DNA of 57,056 nt. Source: Nostoc sp. JL33. GTDB taxonomy: Bacteria > Cyanobacteriota > Cyanobacteriia > Cyanobacteriales > Nostocaceae. Positions 29,881 through 39,691 of this stretch are shown here, piece after piece (position 1 is the first letter of the stretch; each line of letters begins with the position of its first letter). The notes beneath the pieces were generated by a model that worked only from the letters and a program-made list of their open reading frames with translations, made no database searches and had not been told where the DNA came from. The DNA lies in assembly GCF_017114985.1 (NCBI RefSeq), contig NZ_JABXKP010000067.1:1-57056 (forward strand), read 5' to 3'. The position numbers and the translations under genes are program-made.

Positions 29881-30414
29881 TTAAAACCTCAAATAATACA
29901 TTATCTGAGCGATCGCATCACCAGTTAACTCCAACCGCCGTTGGAAATCAGCCAGGTTACGGTAAGGCCCGGCTGATTGCCGATTTTGCACCACTGTTTG
30001 GGCTAGAGACAAATCTATAAATGGAATCTGTGCTAACTTTTCAACGGTTGCTATGTTTGGGTTGACTAAATGGGTCGGATTTTCTAAAGATTCGTGGTCA
30101 TAGTAAATAAAATTCAGCAGAGGCGTTAAAGGCTCTAGTCGCGGTGCTGGTATAGCCAAAGCCGCAGCGATATCTTCAATACAGTAAAATTTCACACCCG
30201 ATCGCGAAAGTTCCACAAGCGATCGCGCTTGGTGAATTGACAAACCTGGTAGGCGTAACCAATCATCTACAGTCGCTTGATTAGCATCAATGCGAATACC
30301 TAATTTTGCCGCTATCTGAATTTCTTCCCCAGATTGTAGGCGATAGTAGGGATCGTTGAGGAGCTTGGCACGGAGTTTTTGCAGCCTGGGGTTCAAAGGT
30401 AGCCAGTTATTCAT
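29881..30414 (-). CDS. helix-hairpin-helix (ComEA-like) domain protein
   Basis: A 177-aa protein with two to three helix-hairpin-helix units: LRLPGLSIHQARSLVELSRSG, then ALAIPAPRLEPL, and AQIPFIDLSLAQTVVQNRQSAGPYRNLADF. The family binds DNA non-specifically; ComEA-type members act in DNA uptake, but no signal peptide or competence gene is present here, so the role is open. It starts 14 nt after the stop of the TM2 protein in the same direction and is probably cotranscribed. Confidence 0.82.
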   Translation of the reverse strand: MNNWLPLNPRLQKLRAKLLNDPYYRLQSGEEIQIAAKLGIRIDANQATVDDWLRLPGLSIHQARSLVELSRSGVKFYCIEDIAAALAIPAPRLEPLTPLLNFIYYDHESLENPTHLVNPNIATVEKLAQIPFIDLSLAQTVVQNRQSAGPYRNLADFQRRLELTGDAIAQIMYYLRF

Positions 30415-30428
30415 GATTGTTGCTTACC

Positions 30429-30803
30429 TCAAGAAATCTGGTCTAGCAATTGGCGGCGCTTTTGCTCAAATTCATACTCTGAGATTAGTCCATCTTGGCG
30501 TAGAGCATCTAACTCACGCATTGCCTCAGCGATCGCTCCTACGTGATTACTCATCCTGAGTGAGTTCTTTACCCCTAACTTGCCTAGATTAAAATTGCGA
30601 TCGAAAGCTTCTTCGTCTTGAGCTAAATACCAAACTCCCTCAATCGCACTAGCTACCTTGGGGATCGGCGTCCAGGAAAGCAACACATACAAAACACCCC
30701 ACAACGGCTGTCCCAGATAGAATTTATGTAATCCTGAAATTGTCAGTGTGCCAGAAAAAGCTAAAACGGCGGCAACACTTCGGCTTTTGCGTTTAGTCAA
30801 CAT
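30429..30803 (-). CDS. TM2 domain protein with SHOCT-like C-terminus
   Basis: A 124-aa product. The N-terminal TM2 domain spans the two membrane segments AVLAFSGTLTISGLHKFYLG and GVLYVLLSWTPIPKVASAIE. The C-terminal LDALRQDGLISEYEFEQKRRQLLDQ is a SHOCT-like oligomerisation helix pair. The role is unknown; it is a small membrane protein next to the helix-hairpin-helix gene, in one presumed operon. Confidence 0.85.
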   Translation of the reverse strand: MLTKRKSRSVAAVLAFSGTLTISGLHKFYLGQPLWGVLYVLLSWTPIPKVASAIEGVWYLAQDEEAFDRNFNLGKLGVKNSLRMSNHVGAIAEAMRELDALRQDGLISEYEFEQKRRQLLDQIS

Positions 30804-31420
30804 ATTCCTAACAAATATACCAATACCACAGTTATTACAATAAGACAGTCAAAAGGCACAGAAACAATTCAAAACTCACTCATTCAAAATTCCAAATGTT
30901 CGCGTAGCGTCTCGTAAGTAGTTGTGCAAAATTAAATATATATTTGTTATTGCGAGTGGAGCGTTCGCGGTAGCGTCTCGTAGAGAAGCGGAATGAAGCA
31001 ATCGCAAGGGTTTGGGATTGCTTCTCTACATTTCATTTCGCTCGCAATGACATAAATAAATTTGCGTAACCACTTACAGAAGAAAAGTAATTCTACTAAA
31101 CATCCTAGCTATATTGCCAAATTTCTAATTACTAGTGGCCATATAAATTCATTTTAGTCAACTAACCTGTCTTGCCCTTCGGACTTTTGGAGTCGGAAAT
31201 CCCACGACTTAGTATTTGAAGAAATTTCAGTAAGTTCCACAGACCTTTATTTAAGTCGGTTTAGCGAGGGGAAACCTTCTCAAGTCAAGTGTTGAAATTT
31301 CGGTAACAAACCGTACTAAAACCGAAGCTTCGTGACTAGATTACTCCCCTAGACTAAAATAAAAATAGAAGTAAAACTATTAAGCTACTGAGTCTGGGCA
31401 CTCAGTTTAATATAAGCAAT
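30804..31420. other. 617-bp intergenic region with a MITE
   Basis: Divergent region between the TM2 gene and the DUF1825 gene. It holds a 158-bp MITE (30917-31074) inserted in an interspersed palindromic repeat. The rest, 31140-31420, is noncoding with short self-complementary pieces such as CGGACTTTTGGAGTCGG. Confidence 0.55.
30917..31074. mobile_element. 158-bp MITE with TA target duplication (MITE 2)
   Basis: Terminal imperfect inverted repeats: AGTAGTTGTGCAAA at the left and the complement of AGTGGTTACGCAAA at the right, extending into ATTGCGAG/CTCGCAAT. TA flanks it at 30915-30916 and 31075-31076. Removing the element with one TA joins GCGTAGCGTCTCG to TACAGAAG, which matches the repeat GTAGCGTCTCGTAGAGAAG carried inside the element (30971-30989). 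So it landed in an older repeat copy. The interior also has a GAAGCAATC/GATTGCTTC hairpin. Confidence 0.75.
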
Positions 31421-31744
31421 ATGGGATTCTTCGATTCTGAGATAATTCAGCAAGAAGCAAAACAGCTGTTTGAGGATTATCAAGCGCTGATCAAGCTTGG
31501 TAACAACTACGGCAAATTTGACCGCGATGGCAAAAAGCTGTTTATTGAGCAAATGGAAGCCATGATGGATCGGTATCGCATCTTTATGAAGCGCTTCGAG
31601 CTATCAGAAGATTTCATGGCACAAATGACAGTAGAACAACTGAAAACGCAATTAGGTCAGTTCGGTGTCACTCCGCAACAAATGTTTGACCAAATGCACC
31701 TTACTTTAGAACGGATGAAAGCCGAGCTAGAAAAACAGCCTTAG
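31421..31744 (+). CDS. DUF1825 family protein
   Basis: A 107-aa, mostly helical, cyanobacteria-specific protein: MGFFDSEIIQQEAKQLFEDYQALIKLG, FIEQMEAMMDRYRIFMKRFELSEDF, then FGVTPQQMFDQMHLTLERMK. It has no cysteines, signal peptide or membrane segment. The family is conserved in cyanobacteria with no assigned function. It is convergent with the penicillin-binding protein gene, across a bidirectional hairpin. Confidence 0.88.
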   Translation: MGFFDSEIIQQEAKQLFEDYQALIKLGNNYGKFDRDGKKLFIEQMEAMMDRYRIFMKRFELSEDFMAQMTVEQLKTQLGQFGVTPQQMFDQMHLTLERMKAELEKQP

Positions 31745-31746
31745 TC

Positions 31747-31817
31747 AATTTTAGATTTTGAATTTTGGATTAGCAATTAATCCAAAATCTAAAATCTAAA
31801 ATCTAAAATCTAAAATT
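31747..31817. terminator. repeat hairpin between convergent genes
   Basis: TTTTGGATTA (31763-31772) and TAATCCAAAA (31778-31787) form a 10-bp stem with a 5-nt loop. It is flanked by tandem CTAAAAT units on the right side. This could terminate transcription from both the DUF1825 gene and the penicillin-binding protein gene; the stop of the latter lies in it. Confidence 0.65.
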
Positions 31818-33741
31818 ATTGTGACTTGGGACGAGAAAACTGCGAAGTTGGCTTGAAGTTTTCTACTGGTACGTTCTTAAGTGCCTTCTGCATAAAATCT
31901 TTCCAAATGGGAGCGACCATAACACCACCTGTGGCATGGTCAGCTAATTGTCTGTTGTCGTCTCTCCCTACCCAGACAGCAGTTGTTAACTGTGGCACAG
32001 TACCAACAAACCAAATATCCTTTTCTGATGATGTTGTTCCCGTCTTCCCTGCGGCTGGGCGACCTATAGCAGCCCCTTTACCTGTACCTTCAGAGATTAC
32101 CGATCGCATCACATCGATAATGGCTGCTGAAGCCCAAGGATCGAGAACTAGCTGGGGTTTCGGGGTATTGTCTAGCAACACGTTACCACTACTATCGGTG
32201 ACACGGGCAATTACAGTTGGTGGAGATTGCCAGCCATAATTAGCAAAAGTAGCATAGGCACTAGCCATTTCCAGAGGGGTGACACCAATTGCACCAAGTG
32301 GCAAAGAAGACACAGGCGCCATCGGACTCATAATCCCCAAGGTACGGCAGGTTTCTATGACTCTATTCATGCCCACAGCCTTACCAACCTTGATCACGGG
32401 AATGTTGCGCGATTGGGCTATAGCTGTGCGGATTGGCATAGCTCCCCTAAAAGTGCCATCATAATTTCTCGGAGAGTACATACCGTTACCATCTCGATAG
32501 CTAACTGGAGAATCTACTACCGTTGAGTCTGGCGTATATTTACCACTAGCAAAAGCAGTATAATATACAAACGGTTTAAAAGAAGATCCGGGCTGGCGTT
32601 CAGCTTGAGTTGCACGATTGAACTCGCTGGACTTAGGATCTATACCACCCACCAGTGCTTTGATAAAATGTGTGCGCGGATCAATTGCCACCAAGGCCAT
32701 TTGATTCTTAGATAATCCCTGCTCTAGTAGTAATTTATGCCACTTACTGACAGTTTCTTCTGCCATCATTTGGAAGTCGGCATCAACTGTAGTTTGAACT
32801 CGCATCCCGCCTTTGAGTAGTGTCTCACGCCCAAACTTCTTAGCTAACTCCTGCGCTACAGTATTGGTTACATAGGGTAGGGCACTACCTTGAAAGGATT
32901 TGATTCTACCAAGTTTGATTTCTTGCTTGAGAGCATCGTCATACTCTGACTGGCTGATCCAGTTTAATTCCAGCATCCGTCCCAGCACTTCTTTTTGTTT
33001 CTGTTTTGCCAGCTTCATGCTCACAAACGGGCTGAACTCTTCTGGTGCTTGGATCAAACCCGCCATCATTGCTGACTCACCCAAGCTTAAATATTCTGCT
33101 GACTTATTAAAGTAACTGCGTGCCGCCGTTTGTACACCATAATTGTTATGACCCCAATAAACTTGATTGAGGTACATTTCAAAAATTTGGTCTTTATTGA
33201 GAATTTGCTCTAACCGGATTGCCAGCACCGCCTCTGCTAACTTGCGGGTAAAGGCACGCTTGTGAGATAAAAACAGGTTTTTTACCAATTGCATGGTAAC
33301 AGTAGAGCCACCCTCTCGGACTCCACCTGCTGCGGCGTTAACTACAATAGCACGCCCAACCCCGACGGGGTTAATACCGTGGTGATCGTAAAAGTGGCTA
33401 TCTTCACTTGCCAATACCGCCCGTTTGAGATTCGGGGAAATTCTATCTAGGGGTACGACTTCCCGGTTGGCTTCCCCGTGAATACTCGTTAAAAGTTTAC
33501 CCTTAACGTCATAGATGTAAGTCGTTTCTGAGGGAAAGAAGTTACGTAGCTGTCTCACATCTGGCAAATTACGGAAACTAATGGCTAAACCAACCAGTCC
33601 TCCGGCTACAATAGAACTTGCCAGCATGGTGATTGAAAGCAGAGTACCGCCAGTTACCTGACCGACCCCTTTCATAAACTCAAAACCTGATGAAGCCCGA
33701 CGTTGTGGCTGCTTATCTTCAAAAGTCCTAGACGACGACAC
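31816..33741 (-). CDS. class A penicillin-binding protein (PBP1A type)
   Basis: Bifunctional peptidoglycan synthase of 641 aa. The N-terminal membrane anchor is about residues 30-55. The glycosyltransferase domain carries Glu113 in ASEDSHFYDHHG, EGGSTVTMQLVKNLFL and RKLAEAVLAIRLE. The transpeptidase domain carries Ser386-x-x-Lys389 (GSSFK), SxN at Ser444-Arg-Asn446 and KTG at 566-568. Length and order match family PBP1A. It is transcribed towards the DUF1825 gene and is divergent from tyrS. Confidence 0.94.
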   Translation of the reverse strand: MSSSRTFEDKQPQRRASSGFEFMKGVGQVTGGTLLSITMLASSIVAGGLVGLAISFRNLPDVRQLRNFFPSETTYIYDVKGKLLTSIHGEANREVVPLDRISPNLKRAVLASEDSHFYDHHGINPVGVGRAIVVNAAAGGVREGGSTVTMQLVKNLFLSHKRAFTRKLAEAVLAIRLEQILNKDQIFEMYLNQVYWGHNNYGVQTAARSYFNKSAEYLSLGESAMMAGLIQAPEEFSPFVSMKLAKQKQKEVLGRMLELNWISQSEYDDALKQEIKLGRIKSFQGSALPYVTNTVAQELAKKFGRETLLKGGMRVQTTVDADFQMMAEETVSKWHKLLLEQGLSKNQMALVAIDPRTHFIKALVGGIDPKSSEFNRATQAERQPGSSFKPFVYYTAFASGKYTPDSTVVDSPVSYRDGNGMYSPRNYDGTFRGAMPIRTAIAQSRNIPVIKVGKAVGMNRVIETCRTLGIMSPMAPVSSLPLGAIGVTPLEMASAYATFANYGWQSPPTVIARVTDSSGNVLLDNTPKPQLVLDPWASAAIIDVMRSVISEGTGKGAAIGRPAAGKTGTTSSEKDIWFVGTVPQLTTAVWVGRDDNRQLADHATGGVMVAPIWKDFMQKALKNVPVENFKPTSQFSRPKSQ

Positions 33742-33914
33742 GGCTATTACACTTCCTCACTTGTAAATTTAACTGTAATTGATTGGGCGAAGCAAGGCGG
33801 TTAATTTTTTGCAATTATAGTAGTTTGGCAGATGAGAAAGTGGATAAATTGCAAGTGTTTATAACCAACTTAACTTCTAGTGTGCAAAACATAGCTAACA
33901 GTGGATTTTCTAGT

Positions 33915-35105
33915 ATGACGCAAGATTTTGCTTGGCTGCGTCGTGGTGTAGTAGAAGTTTTCCCACAACCAGTTGATGTTAACAGTGAAAGTCTAGAAAA
34001 GCGCTTGGTAACTACAAACCAACCTTTGAGGATCAAATTGGGGATTGATCCTACAGGTACTGATATTCATCTTGGTCATAGCATACCAGTACGAAAACTG
34101 CGAGCGTTTCAAGATGCAGGCCATATAGCAGTTCTAATTATTGGAGATTTTACCGCACGCATTGGTGATCCGACAGGTAAATCTGAAGTGCGTCGTCAGC
34201 TTACAGAAGCAGATGTAGCTCAAAATGCTCAAACTTATCTTGACCAAGTACGTCCTATCTTGGATTTTGACACACCAGGAAGGTTAGAGGTGCGCTATAA
34301 CTCCGAATGGCTGTCTGGGCTAAACTTAGAGAAAATTTTGGAGTTACTCTCGACGATGACGGTGGGGCAGATGTTGGCGAAGGAAGGATTTGCCGATCGC
34401 TATAAAAAAGAGAACCCGATTTTTATCCATGAGTTCCTCTACCCGTTGATGCAAGGTTTTGATTCGGTTGCAGTTGAGGCAGATGTGGAATTGGGAGGGA
34501 CTGATCAGAAATTTAACATTGCTGTGGGCAGAGATTTGCAGCGCCATTTTGGTCAAAAGCCCCAGTTTGGGATGCTACTGCCAATTTTGATTGGCACAGA
34601 TGGGGTGCAAAAAATGTCCAAGTCTTTGGGTAATTATATTGGGTTGTCGGAACATCCAGGGCAAAAGTACCAGAAGTTACAAGGAGTTCCAGATAATCTC
34701 CTGTCACAGTATTTTGAACTGTTGACGGATTTACCTTTGGATAAACTGCCAGAAAATCCCCGCGATCGCCAAACACTCCTAGCATGGGAAATTGTCAAAC
34801 AGTACCACGGCGAAACCGCAGCCCAAGAGGCAAAAGAAGCAGCGCAAAGCGGCGGCAAAGAAGGTGCAGTTCCAGAATTTTCTCTTTCTTCTGGCGTGCA
34901 GCAGTTTCCGACTAAGTTAGCTTATATTCTCAATGTCACTGGCTTGTGCAAAAGTACCGGAGAAGGAAAGCGGAAAATTCAAGAGGGTGGGGTGCGCTTA
35001 GATGGCGATCGCATTACCGATGTCGATATTACTTTTGCTGATCCCGGTGAGTTACAAGGTAAGGTTTTACAAGTTGGGAAAAATAAGTTTGTGCGCTTAG
35101 TTTAA
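33915..35105 (+). CDS. tyrS: tyrosyl-tRNA synthetase
   Basis: Charges tRNA-Tyr. The ATG at 33915 ([19 protein letters not shown]) is preferred: family homology starts there, whereas the open frame extends to a TTG at 33783 with a non-homologous leader. The HIGH motif is HLGHS, KMSKS appears as KMSKSLGN, and the C-terminal S4 domain is present ([21 protein letters not shown]). Length of about 396 aa is normal for the TyrRS subtype with a GTDQKFN motif. It is followed after a short repeat by pyrF. Confidence 0.93.
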   Translation: MTQDFAWLRRGVVEVFPQPVDVNSESLEKRLVTTNQPLRIKLGIDPTGTDIHLGHSIPVRKLRAFQDAGHIAVLIIGDFTARIGDPTGKSEVRRQLTEADVAQNAQTYLDQVRPILDFDTPGRLEVRYNSEWLSGLNLEKILELLSTMTVGQMLAKEGFADRYKKENPIFIHEFLYPLMQGFDSVAVEADVELGGTDQKFNIAVGRDLQRHFGQKPQFGMLLPILIGTDGVQKMSKSLGNYIGLSEHPGQKYQKLQGVPDNLLSQYFELLTDLPLDKLPENPRDRQTLLAWEIVKQYHGETAAQEAKEAAQSGGKEGAVPEFSLSSGVQQFPTKLAYILNVTGLCKSTGEGKRKIQEGGVRLDGDRITDVDITFADPGELQGKVLQVGKNKFVRLV

Positions 35106-35141
35106 ATGGGGAGTGGGGAGTAGGGAATGGGGAGTGGGGAA
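35106..35141. repeat. short tandem repeat between tyrS and pyrF
   Basis: Purine-rich GGGGAGT and GGGAAT units, 7 bp each, fill the 42-bp gap. An in-frame ATG inside this repeat (35127) could mislead start prediction of pyrF. Confidence 0.8.
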
Positions 35142-35147
35142 TTGCAA

Positions 35148-35867
35148 ATGAACGCAGAACAACGAGTTATTGTGCCTTTGGATGTGCCAGATGAACAAAG
35201 TGCGATCGCTCTTATAAATCAACTTCCGCAAGTCGTTTGGTGGAAGGTAGGCTTAGAGTTGTTTACCAGCACTGGCCCGAAAATTCTGGAACTGTTAAAG
35301 TCCCGACAAAAGCGCATTTTCCTAGATTTAAAGTTTCACGACATCCCGAACACAGTCGCTGGTGCTTGTCGTAGTACAGCTAATTATGGGGTAGATTTGT
35401 TGACAATTCATGCTTCATGTGGTATAGATGCTCTCAAAGCTGCAACAGAGGCGGCGCAACAAGGGGCTGCCCAAGCGGGTGTAAAACCGCCTAAGTTAAT
35501 TGCTATTACTTTGTTAACGAGTATTTCTGCTAGACAGTTGGCGTTTGATTTAAAGATTCCCCTAGAATTACCAGAATACGCCCTAGAAATGGCATTAATG
35601 GCTCAAAAGGCGGGATTGGATGGGGCAGTTTGTTCGCCCCAAGAAGTTGCACAACTACGGCAAACTTGTGGAGATGACTTTTTACTTGTTTGTCCGGGGG
35701 TTAGACCAACTTGGGCAGATAAAGGTGATCAAAAGCGATCGCTCACCCCAGCACAAGCAATCATTGCTGGTGCAGATTATCTAGTGATTGGGCGTCCCAT
35801 TACTACTGCTACTGAGCCGGAGTTAGCCTGGAAGCGGATTTCTGAGGAGTTAAGCACGGTGGCATGA
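35148..35867 (+). CDS. pyrF: orotidine 5'-phosphate decarboxylase
   Basis: Last step of UMP synthesis. I chose the ATG at 35148 ([16 protein letters not shown]), since the ATG at 35127 lies inside a tandem repeat. The catalytic motif is [11 protein letters not shown] (Asp-x-Lys-x-x-Asp), with the C-terminal phosphate-binding GVRP and [11 protein letters not shown]. Length of about 239 aa is normal. Its stop overlaps the start of the next gene by 4 nt (ATGA). Confidence 0.95.
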   Translation: MNAEQRVIVPLDVPDEQSAIALINQLPQVVWWKVGLELFTSTGPKILELLKSRQKRIFLDLKFHDIPNTVAGACRSTANYGVDLLTIHASCGIDALKAATEAAQQGAAQAGVKPPKLIAITLLTSISARQLAFDLKIPLELPEYALEMALMAQKAGLDGAVCSPQEVAQLRQTCGDDFLLVCPGVRPTWADKGDQKRSLTPAQAIIAGADYLVIGRPITTATEPELAWKRISEELSTVA

Positions 35868-36571
35868 AGCTAAGAGTCAGTGAAAAACTGCCAGACATGC
35901 AGGGTGTAGGCGAGAGTAATTCTGCCTCTTCGCTCACCAAGAGAAGTTATAGTTGCCTTTTAGCTTGTGGATTCTGGGTTTTAGTCTCAAATAGCCTTGC
36001 TTATCCAGCGTTCTCGACAAATCTCGCCCCTAAACTCTCTGCGATCGCACCAAAGGAAAATGTCAACGGTGGGGTGAGGTCTTTGTGTTCTGAGCAAAAT
36101 TTAGAAACATTAACTATACAGCTACTGCAAGATTTACCTAGTTATACTAATCGCGCTAGTCAACGCGCCCGCCGCCTCAGTAGAAGCAGTGATGTTTACA
36201 GTTATATGCTAGTGGCAGGAAGACCGGAGTTGACTCCTCTGCCGCTTAACCTTGAAGAATATAGTGCAGATGCGCCAAAAAGTACTGCATCAGGAGTTGA
36301 GCAAGTTTTCTTTACTACCTTGGAGCGCCAGTACATAGCAAAGAAAGCGGTAGAATTGCAGGAATTCCACTGGCTGTTGTTGACTAAAACTAAAAGTGGT
36401 TGGCAACTAGTGATGATGTTTTCTCAAATTGGTTCCCATTCAGCACAGCAACCACTATCCCCGCCACGCGATAGTAGTAACGGTACCGTTGCCCAAGGGG
36501 TTAAAACTTGGTTACGGGATTGTCAAGCGGGAAGTGTACGTCAAAAAAAACCTAATTCCAAATCTTCGTAA
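35864..36571 (+). CDS. hypothetical exported protein after pyrF
   Basis: A 235-aa protein without a named family. It overlaps pyrF by 4 nt (ATGA), so translational coupling is likely. A hydrophobic stretch ([24 protein letters not shown]) at about residues 28-50 looks like a signal peptide after a long cytosolic-type start. An internal start near MQGVGES would give a conventional signal peptide. The mature region has a helical segment ([24 protein letters not shown]) and a beta part ending [16 protein letters not shown]. Proline/serine-rich tail. Conserved-hypothetical type in cyanobacteria. Confidence 0.65.
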   Translation: MKLRVSEKLPDMQGVGESNSASSLTKRSYSCLLACGFWVLVSNSLAYPAFSTNLAPKLSAIAPKENVNGGVRSLCSEQNLETLTIQLLQDLPSYTNRASQRARRLSRSSDVYSYMLVAGRPELTPLPLNLEEYSADAPKSTASGVEQVFFTTLERQYIAKKAVELQEFHWLLLTKTKSGWQLVMMFSQIGSHSAQQPLSPPRDSSNGTVAQGVKTWLRDCQAGSVRQKKPNSKSS

Positions 36572-36590
36572 ATTAGGAGAATATTAAATA

Positions 36591-37037
36591 ATGTCTAAAA
36601 TACTCACTCAAATTCTCTATGAACAGGATTATCACTTGTGGTTAGAAACTACATTGAAACAATTGCAAAAACGAGATTTAGAGTATCTTGATTGGGATCA
36701 TTTGATTGAAGAGATTGAAAGATTGGGTAACGAACAGAAATACAAGCTCGAAAGTTATCTACTGCAACTTCTCAAACATTTGCTTTTGTATCAACATTGG
36801 AGTCTTCCTGAATGTAAAAATCATTGGGAAGTGGAAATTGATAATTTCCGGGTGGAACTCAGGAAATTAACTAAATCTCAAAACCTCTACAGCTATCTGC
36901 TCACAGTGCTTGAAGAAGTCTACATTGATGCGCTACGACAAGCAAAAAAGAAAAGTGGATTGAATTGTTTTCCACAAACTTGTCCTTATAGCATTGAGCA
37001 AATTTTAGATGTGGATTATTTACCACCATTTGTTTAG
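36591..37037 (+). CDS. DUF29 family protein
   Basis: A 148-aa protein of the DUF29 family, found in many copies in cyanobacteria. The pattern YEQDYHLWLETTLKQLQKRDLEYLDWDHLIEEIERLG followed by LESYLLQLLKHLLLYQHW is the family signature; the C-terminus has the FPQTCPYSIEQILD block. Helical, soluble, of unknown function. It is 19 nt after the preceding gene and shares its strand. Confidence 0.9.
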   Translation: MSKILTQILYEQDYHLWLETTLKQLQKRDLEYLDWDHLIEEIERLGNEQKYKLESYLLQLLKHLLLYQHWSLPECKNHWEVEIDNFRVELRKLTKSQNLYSYLLTVLEEVYIDALRQAKKKSGLNCFPQTCPYSIEQILDVDYLPPFV

Positions 37038-37139
37038 GGACTTGCAAATAAAAAAATACTCAACTACTTCTTGTGGGGTGGGCGACACGAGAGCCTTTGC
37101 TTTATTGATAAAAAAAAGTTTTAAGAGCCATTACTTTGA

Positions 37140-37295
<156 letters not shown>

Positions 37296-37589
37296 TGAAA
37301 TACTCTGGCGCGGCATAGCCCCTTGTTAAAGGTAGGCAAACTTGCACCACAGTGTACTAGTTCCTTTTATAATGATGCATCAGCTAACTAGCCTGTATCA
37401 GTATGATTTGACCTATGTATTTGGGAAGATTTTTAGGAAATATAGCTGATAAATAGGTAAAAAAAAGCAGACATTATTTAAAAACGAATGCTGGCTTGAA
37501 TATAAGCGTTGTAACTGCCGTTTTTTGGCGATAACATGGGAATAAGTTGATTTTAAGCTTCTCAAACCGCGTTTAGCGTCAGTTTTTTT

Positions 37590-37856
37590 ATGGACATTCA
37601 GTTAATCAACATTGGTTTTGGTAACATCGTGTCTGCCAACCGAGTAGTTGCCATTGTCAGTCCAGAGTCTGCCCCAATTAAGCGGATTATTACCGATGCA
37701 CGGGACAGAGGTCAACTGATTGATGCAACTTACGGTCGTCGGACTAGGGCTGTAATTATCACCGATTCTAGCCACGTAATTCTGTCGGCGATTCAGCCGG
37801 AAACGGTAGCGAATCGCTTTGTGATTTCCCGCGAGCATCAGACTGTAGATAATTAA
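37590..37856 (+). CDS. RemA/DUF370 family DNA-binding regulator
   Basis: An 88-aa protein with the DUF370 pattern: [22 protein letters not shown], the conserved [37 protein letters not shown], and a short tail. In Bacillus, RemA of this family activates biofilm matrix genes; cyanobacterial members lie just ahead of gmk, as here (next gene about 170 bp downstream). The arginine-rich centre fits nucleic acid binding. Regulatory targets in this organism are unknown. Confidence 0.9.
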   Translation: MDIQLINIGFGNIVSANRVVAIVSPESAPIKRIITDARDRGQLIDATYGRRTRAVIITDSSHVILSAIQPETVANRFVISREHQTVDN

Positions 37857-38022
37857 CTAGCAGTGGGTTATTCCCACTTCTATTTGCACCCTATCGGCAG
37901 TACCATGTGAATTAGACAAGTTTTCTGTCACCCTTGCGACAAATTGTTTAGTCAATAGTGGGCTAGACCAGGAACACAAGACTAATGAATAATATCTATT
38001 GATTGATTCACAGGTTGAAGGG

Positions 38023-38622
38023 ATGATGCCAGTTTTACCCATCCAAAGTAGTGCTACTACCGAAGAATATTTACATTTAGGCAGGTTAATTGTTTTAACT
38101 GGCCCCAGTGGGGTCGGTAAAGGCACTTTAATGCGATCGCTCTTACAACGTCATTCGGAACTATATTATTCCGTATCCGTAACAACTCGTTCTCCCCGTC
38201 CAGGGGAAATCGATGGCAAAAATTATTATTTTATTAGCCGCAGTAAGTTTCAACAATTAGTTGCTGAAGGTGAATTTTTGGAATGGGCAGAATTTGCTGG
38301 TAACTATTACGGCACTCCCCGTGAAGCTGTGCTTAACCAAATTAATTCCGGTAAGTTGGTAGTGCTGGAAATTGAACTAGAAGGGGCAAGACAAATTCGT
38401 GCTTCCTTCCCCAGTGCCCTGAGAATCTTTATTCTACCGCCTTCCTTTAATGAATTGGAGAAACGGATACGCTCTCGCGCCCAAGACTCCGAAGAAGCGA
38501 TCGCCCGTCGTCTGCGTCGTGCCAAAGTAGAAATTCAAGCCGCAGATGAATTTGATATTAAAATCGTTAATGACGATTTTGAAACTGCTTTAAATGAGAT
38601 TGAAGCGGTTTTGTTTAAATAA
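38023..38622 (+). CDS. gmk: guanylate kinase
   Basis: Phosphorylates GMP to GDP. The P-loop is GPSGVGKGT, the GMP-binding segment is [17 protein letters not shown], and the lid region [15 protein letters not shown] follows. The start is placed at the ATG at 38023 (next ATG at 38026); an in-frame TTG at 37999 is a weaker alternative. About 199 aa, normal length plus a short N-terminal extension. It follows the RemA-like gene, a conserved cyanobacterial pair. Confidence 0.94.
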   Translation: MMPVLPIQSSATTEEYLHLGRLIVLTGPSGVGKGTLMRSLLQRHSELYYSVSVTTRSPRPGEIDGKNYYFISRSKFQQLVAEGEFLEWAEFAGNYYGTPREAVLNQINSGKLVVLEIELEGARQIRASFPSALRIFILPPSFNELEKRIRSRAQDSEEAIARRLRRAKVEIQAADEFDIKIVNDDFETALNEIEAVLFK

Positions 38623-38630
38623 GTTTGGAG

Positions 38631-38650
38631 AGACGCGATTAATCGCGTCT
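38631..38650. terminator. 20-bp perfect palindrome between gmk and psaL
   Basis: AGACGCGATTAATCGCGTCT is perfectly self-complementary and sits in the convergent gap of gmk and psaL. Similar GATTAATCG palindromes occur near 16745-16775. It may act as a bidirectional terminator; no strong T-run follows. Confidence 0.5.
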
Positions 38651-38654
38651 GTAC

Positions 38655-38706
38655 AGGAGTTAGGAATTTAAACTCCAAACTCCTAACTCCAAACTCCTAA
38701 CTTCTA
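38655..38706. repeat. short tandem repeat before psaL stop
   Basis: Units of AGGAGTT, AACTCCA and AACTCCT, 7 bp, between gmk and psaL. Confidence 0.75.
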
Positions 38707-38708
38707 AA

Positions 38709-39230
38709 TTAACCAAATAGACCTTGAATTAGTCCCAGATTACTAGTCAAAAAGTAAGCGACTACTGCACCACCAATACCACCAATCAAAAAAGAACTGG
38801 CGAAATTGTTCCAGCTTTCTTTAGAGTTAAAAGCATCTGCCGGAGGCTTGGGTACGGTAACACTAGGAAGTGCTTTGGGAGGATTGCTATTCGCATACAG
38901 GGATAAACCAGCCGTGAGAAGCACAACCAAGCCGATAGCTGACAGTAACCCAGCTAAGTTAGCATTATTTGTGTCCCGCAGTGGCCCCAATTTGGCAAAG
39001 GGGCCAAATATCCAGTAACCATGAGCTGCTCCTATTTCTAACGCACGTCTACCCGCGCTAAGACCTGGGCGATAGGCAGGTAAGTTATTAATGTACCACC
39101 TGCTTAAGGGAGAAGAATTAATCGGGGTTTCTAGGTTCCCTAGCTGTGGATCGCCGAATGGGGGAAAAACAACCTCCCGATTTCTGGGATCGCTAGGAAG
39201 ATTCTTTGATGCATCTACTGCTTGTGCCAT
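38709..39230 (-). CDS. psaL: photosystem I subunit XI (PsaL)
   Basis: A 173-aa membrane subunit that joins PSI monomers into oligomers. The N-terminal stromal part (DPQLGNLETPINSSPLSRWYINNLPAYRPGLS) is followed by RRALEIGAAHGYWIFGPFAKLGPLRD and membrane helices (LLSAIGLVVLLTAGLSLYA; FLIGGIGGAVVAYFLT). It lies downstream of psaF and psaJ on the same strand, with 272 bp between psaJ and psaL. This gene arrangement is the one associated with tetrameric PSI in heterocystous cyanobacteria. Confidence 0.97.
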   Translation of the reverse strand: MAQAVDASKNLPSDPRNREVVFPPFGDPQLGNLETPINSSPLSRWYINNLPAYRPGLSAGRRALEIGAAHGYWIFGPFAKLGPLRDTNNANLAGLLSAIGLVVLLTAGLSLYANSNPPKALPSVTVPKPPADAFNSKESWNNFASSFLIGGIGGAVVAYFLTSNLGLIQGLFG

Positions 39231-39502
39231 ATTTTATGTTCGCCTCTAAATTAAAATGTTGGCATTTTTATATTAATAATAATTGTGGCTAAAGATGTCT
39301 TTTAGCTAGGAAGTTTAGAAAAATTAATTTAGCTAGTTTTTTAGCTCTGAAACTCGCGATCTGTAAAGAAAATCACGAGTTTCAAAAAACTATTTTTGCC
39401 GCCTATCTTGGTGATAATTCTGCCTAATTAAGCTGAATACATCAATTACACAATATTAGGCAAAAAGCAAGACATTCAACTGCCCTAAATCCCATTTGAC
39501 AC

Positions 39503-39652
39503 TTATGGCAGTGGGTGGAAAAGTAGGTCGGGGAAAAAGGCGTTGATTTCAATCAACAGAACTGCTGTGAGCGACAGCCAGATGGTAGCTGCCACGGGCG
39601 CTGTGGAAAGGAATTTAATCAAATAAGCTGATTGGTCGCTTTTGTCTGCCAT
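39503..39652 (-). CDS. psaJ: photosystem I subunit IX (PsaJ)
   Basis: Small gene found by reading the psaL-psaF gap: it encodes 49 aa starting [15 protein letters not shown], with the single membrane helix [18 protein letters not shown] and the end [11 protein letters not shown]. The C-terminal FPDLLFHPL block is diagnostic of PsaJ. It binds chlorophyll/carotenoid at the PSI edge next to PsaF. It begins 39 nt after the psaF stop and is surely cotranscribed with it. Confidence 0.96.
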   Translation of the reverse strand: MADKSDQSAYLIKFLSTAPVAATIWLSLTAVLLIEINAFFPDLLFHPLP

Positions 39653-39691
39653 GAATTTAGTCTCCAAAACCAATAAATTAGTTAAGCTGAT

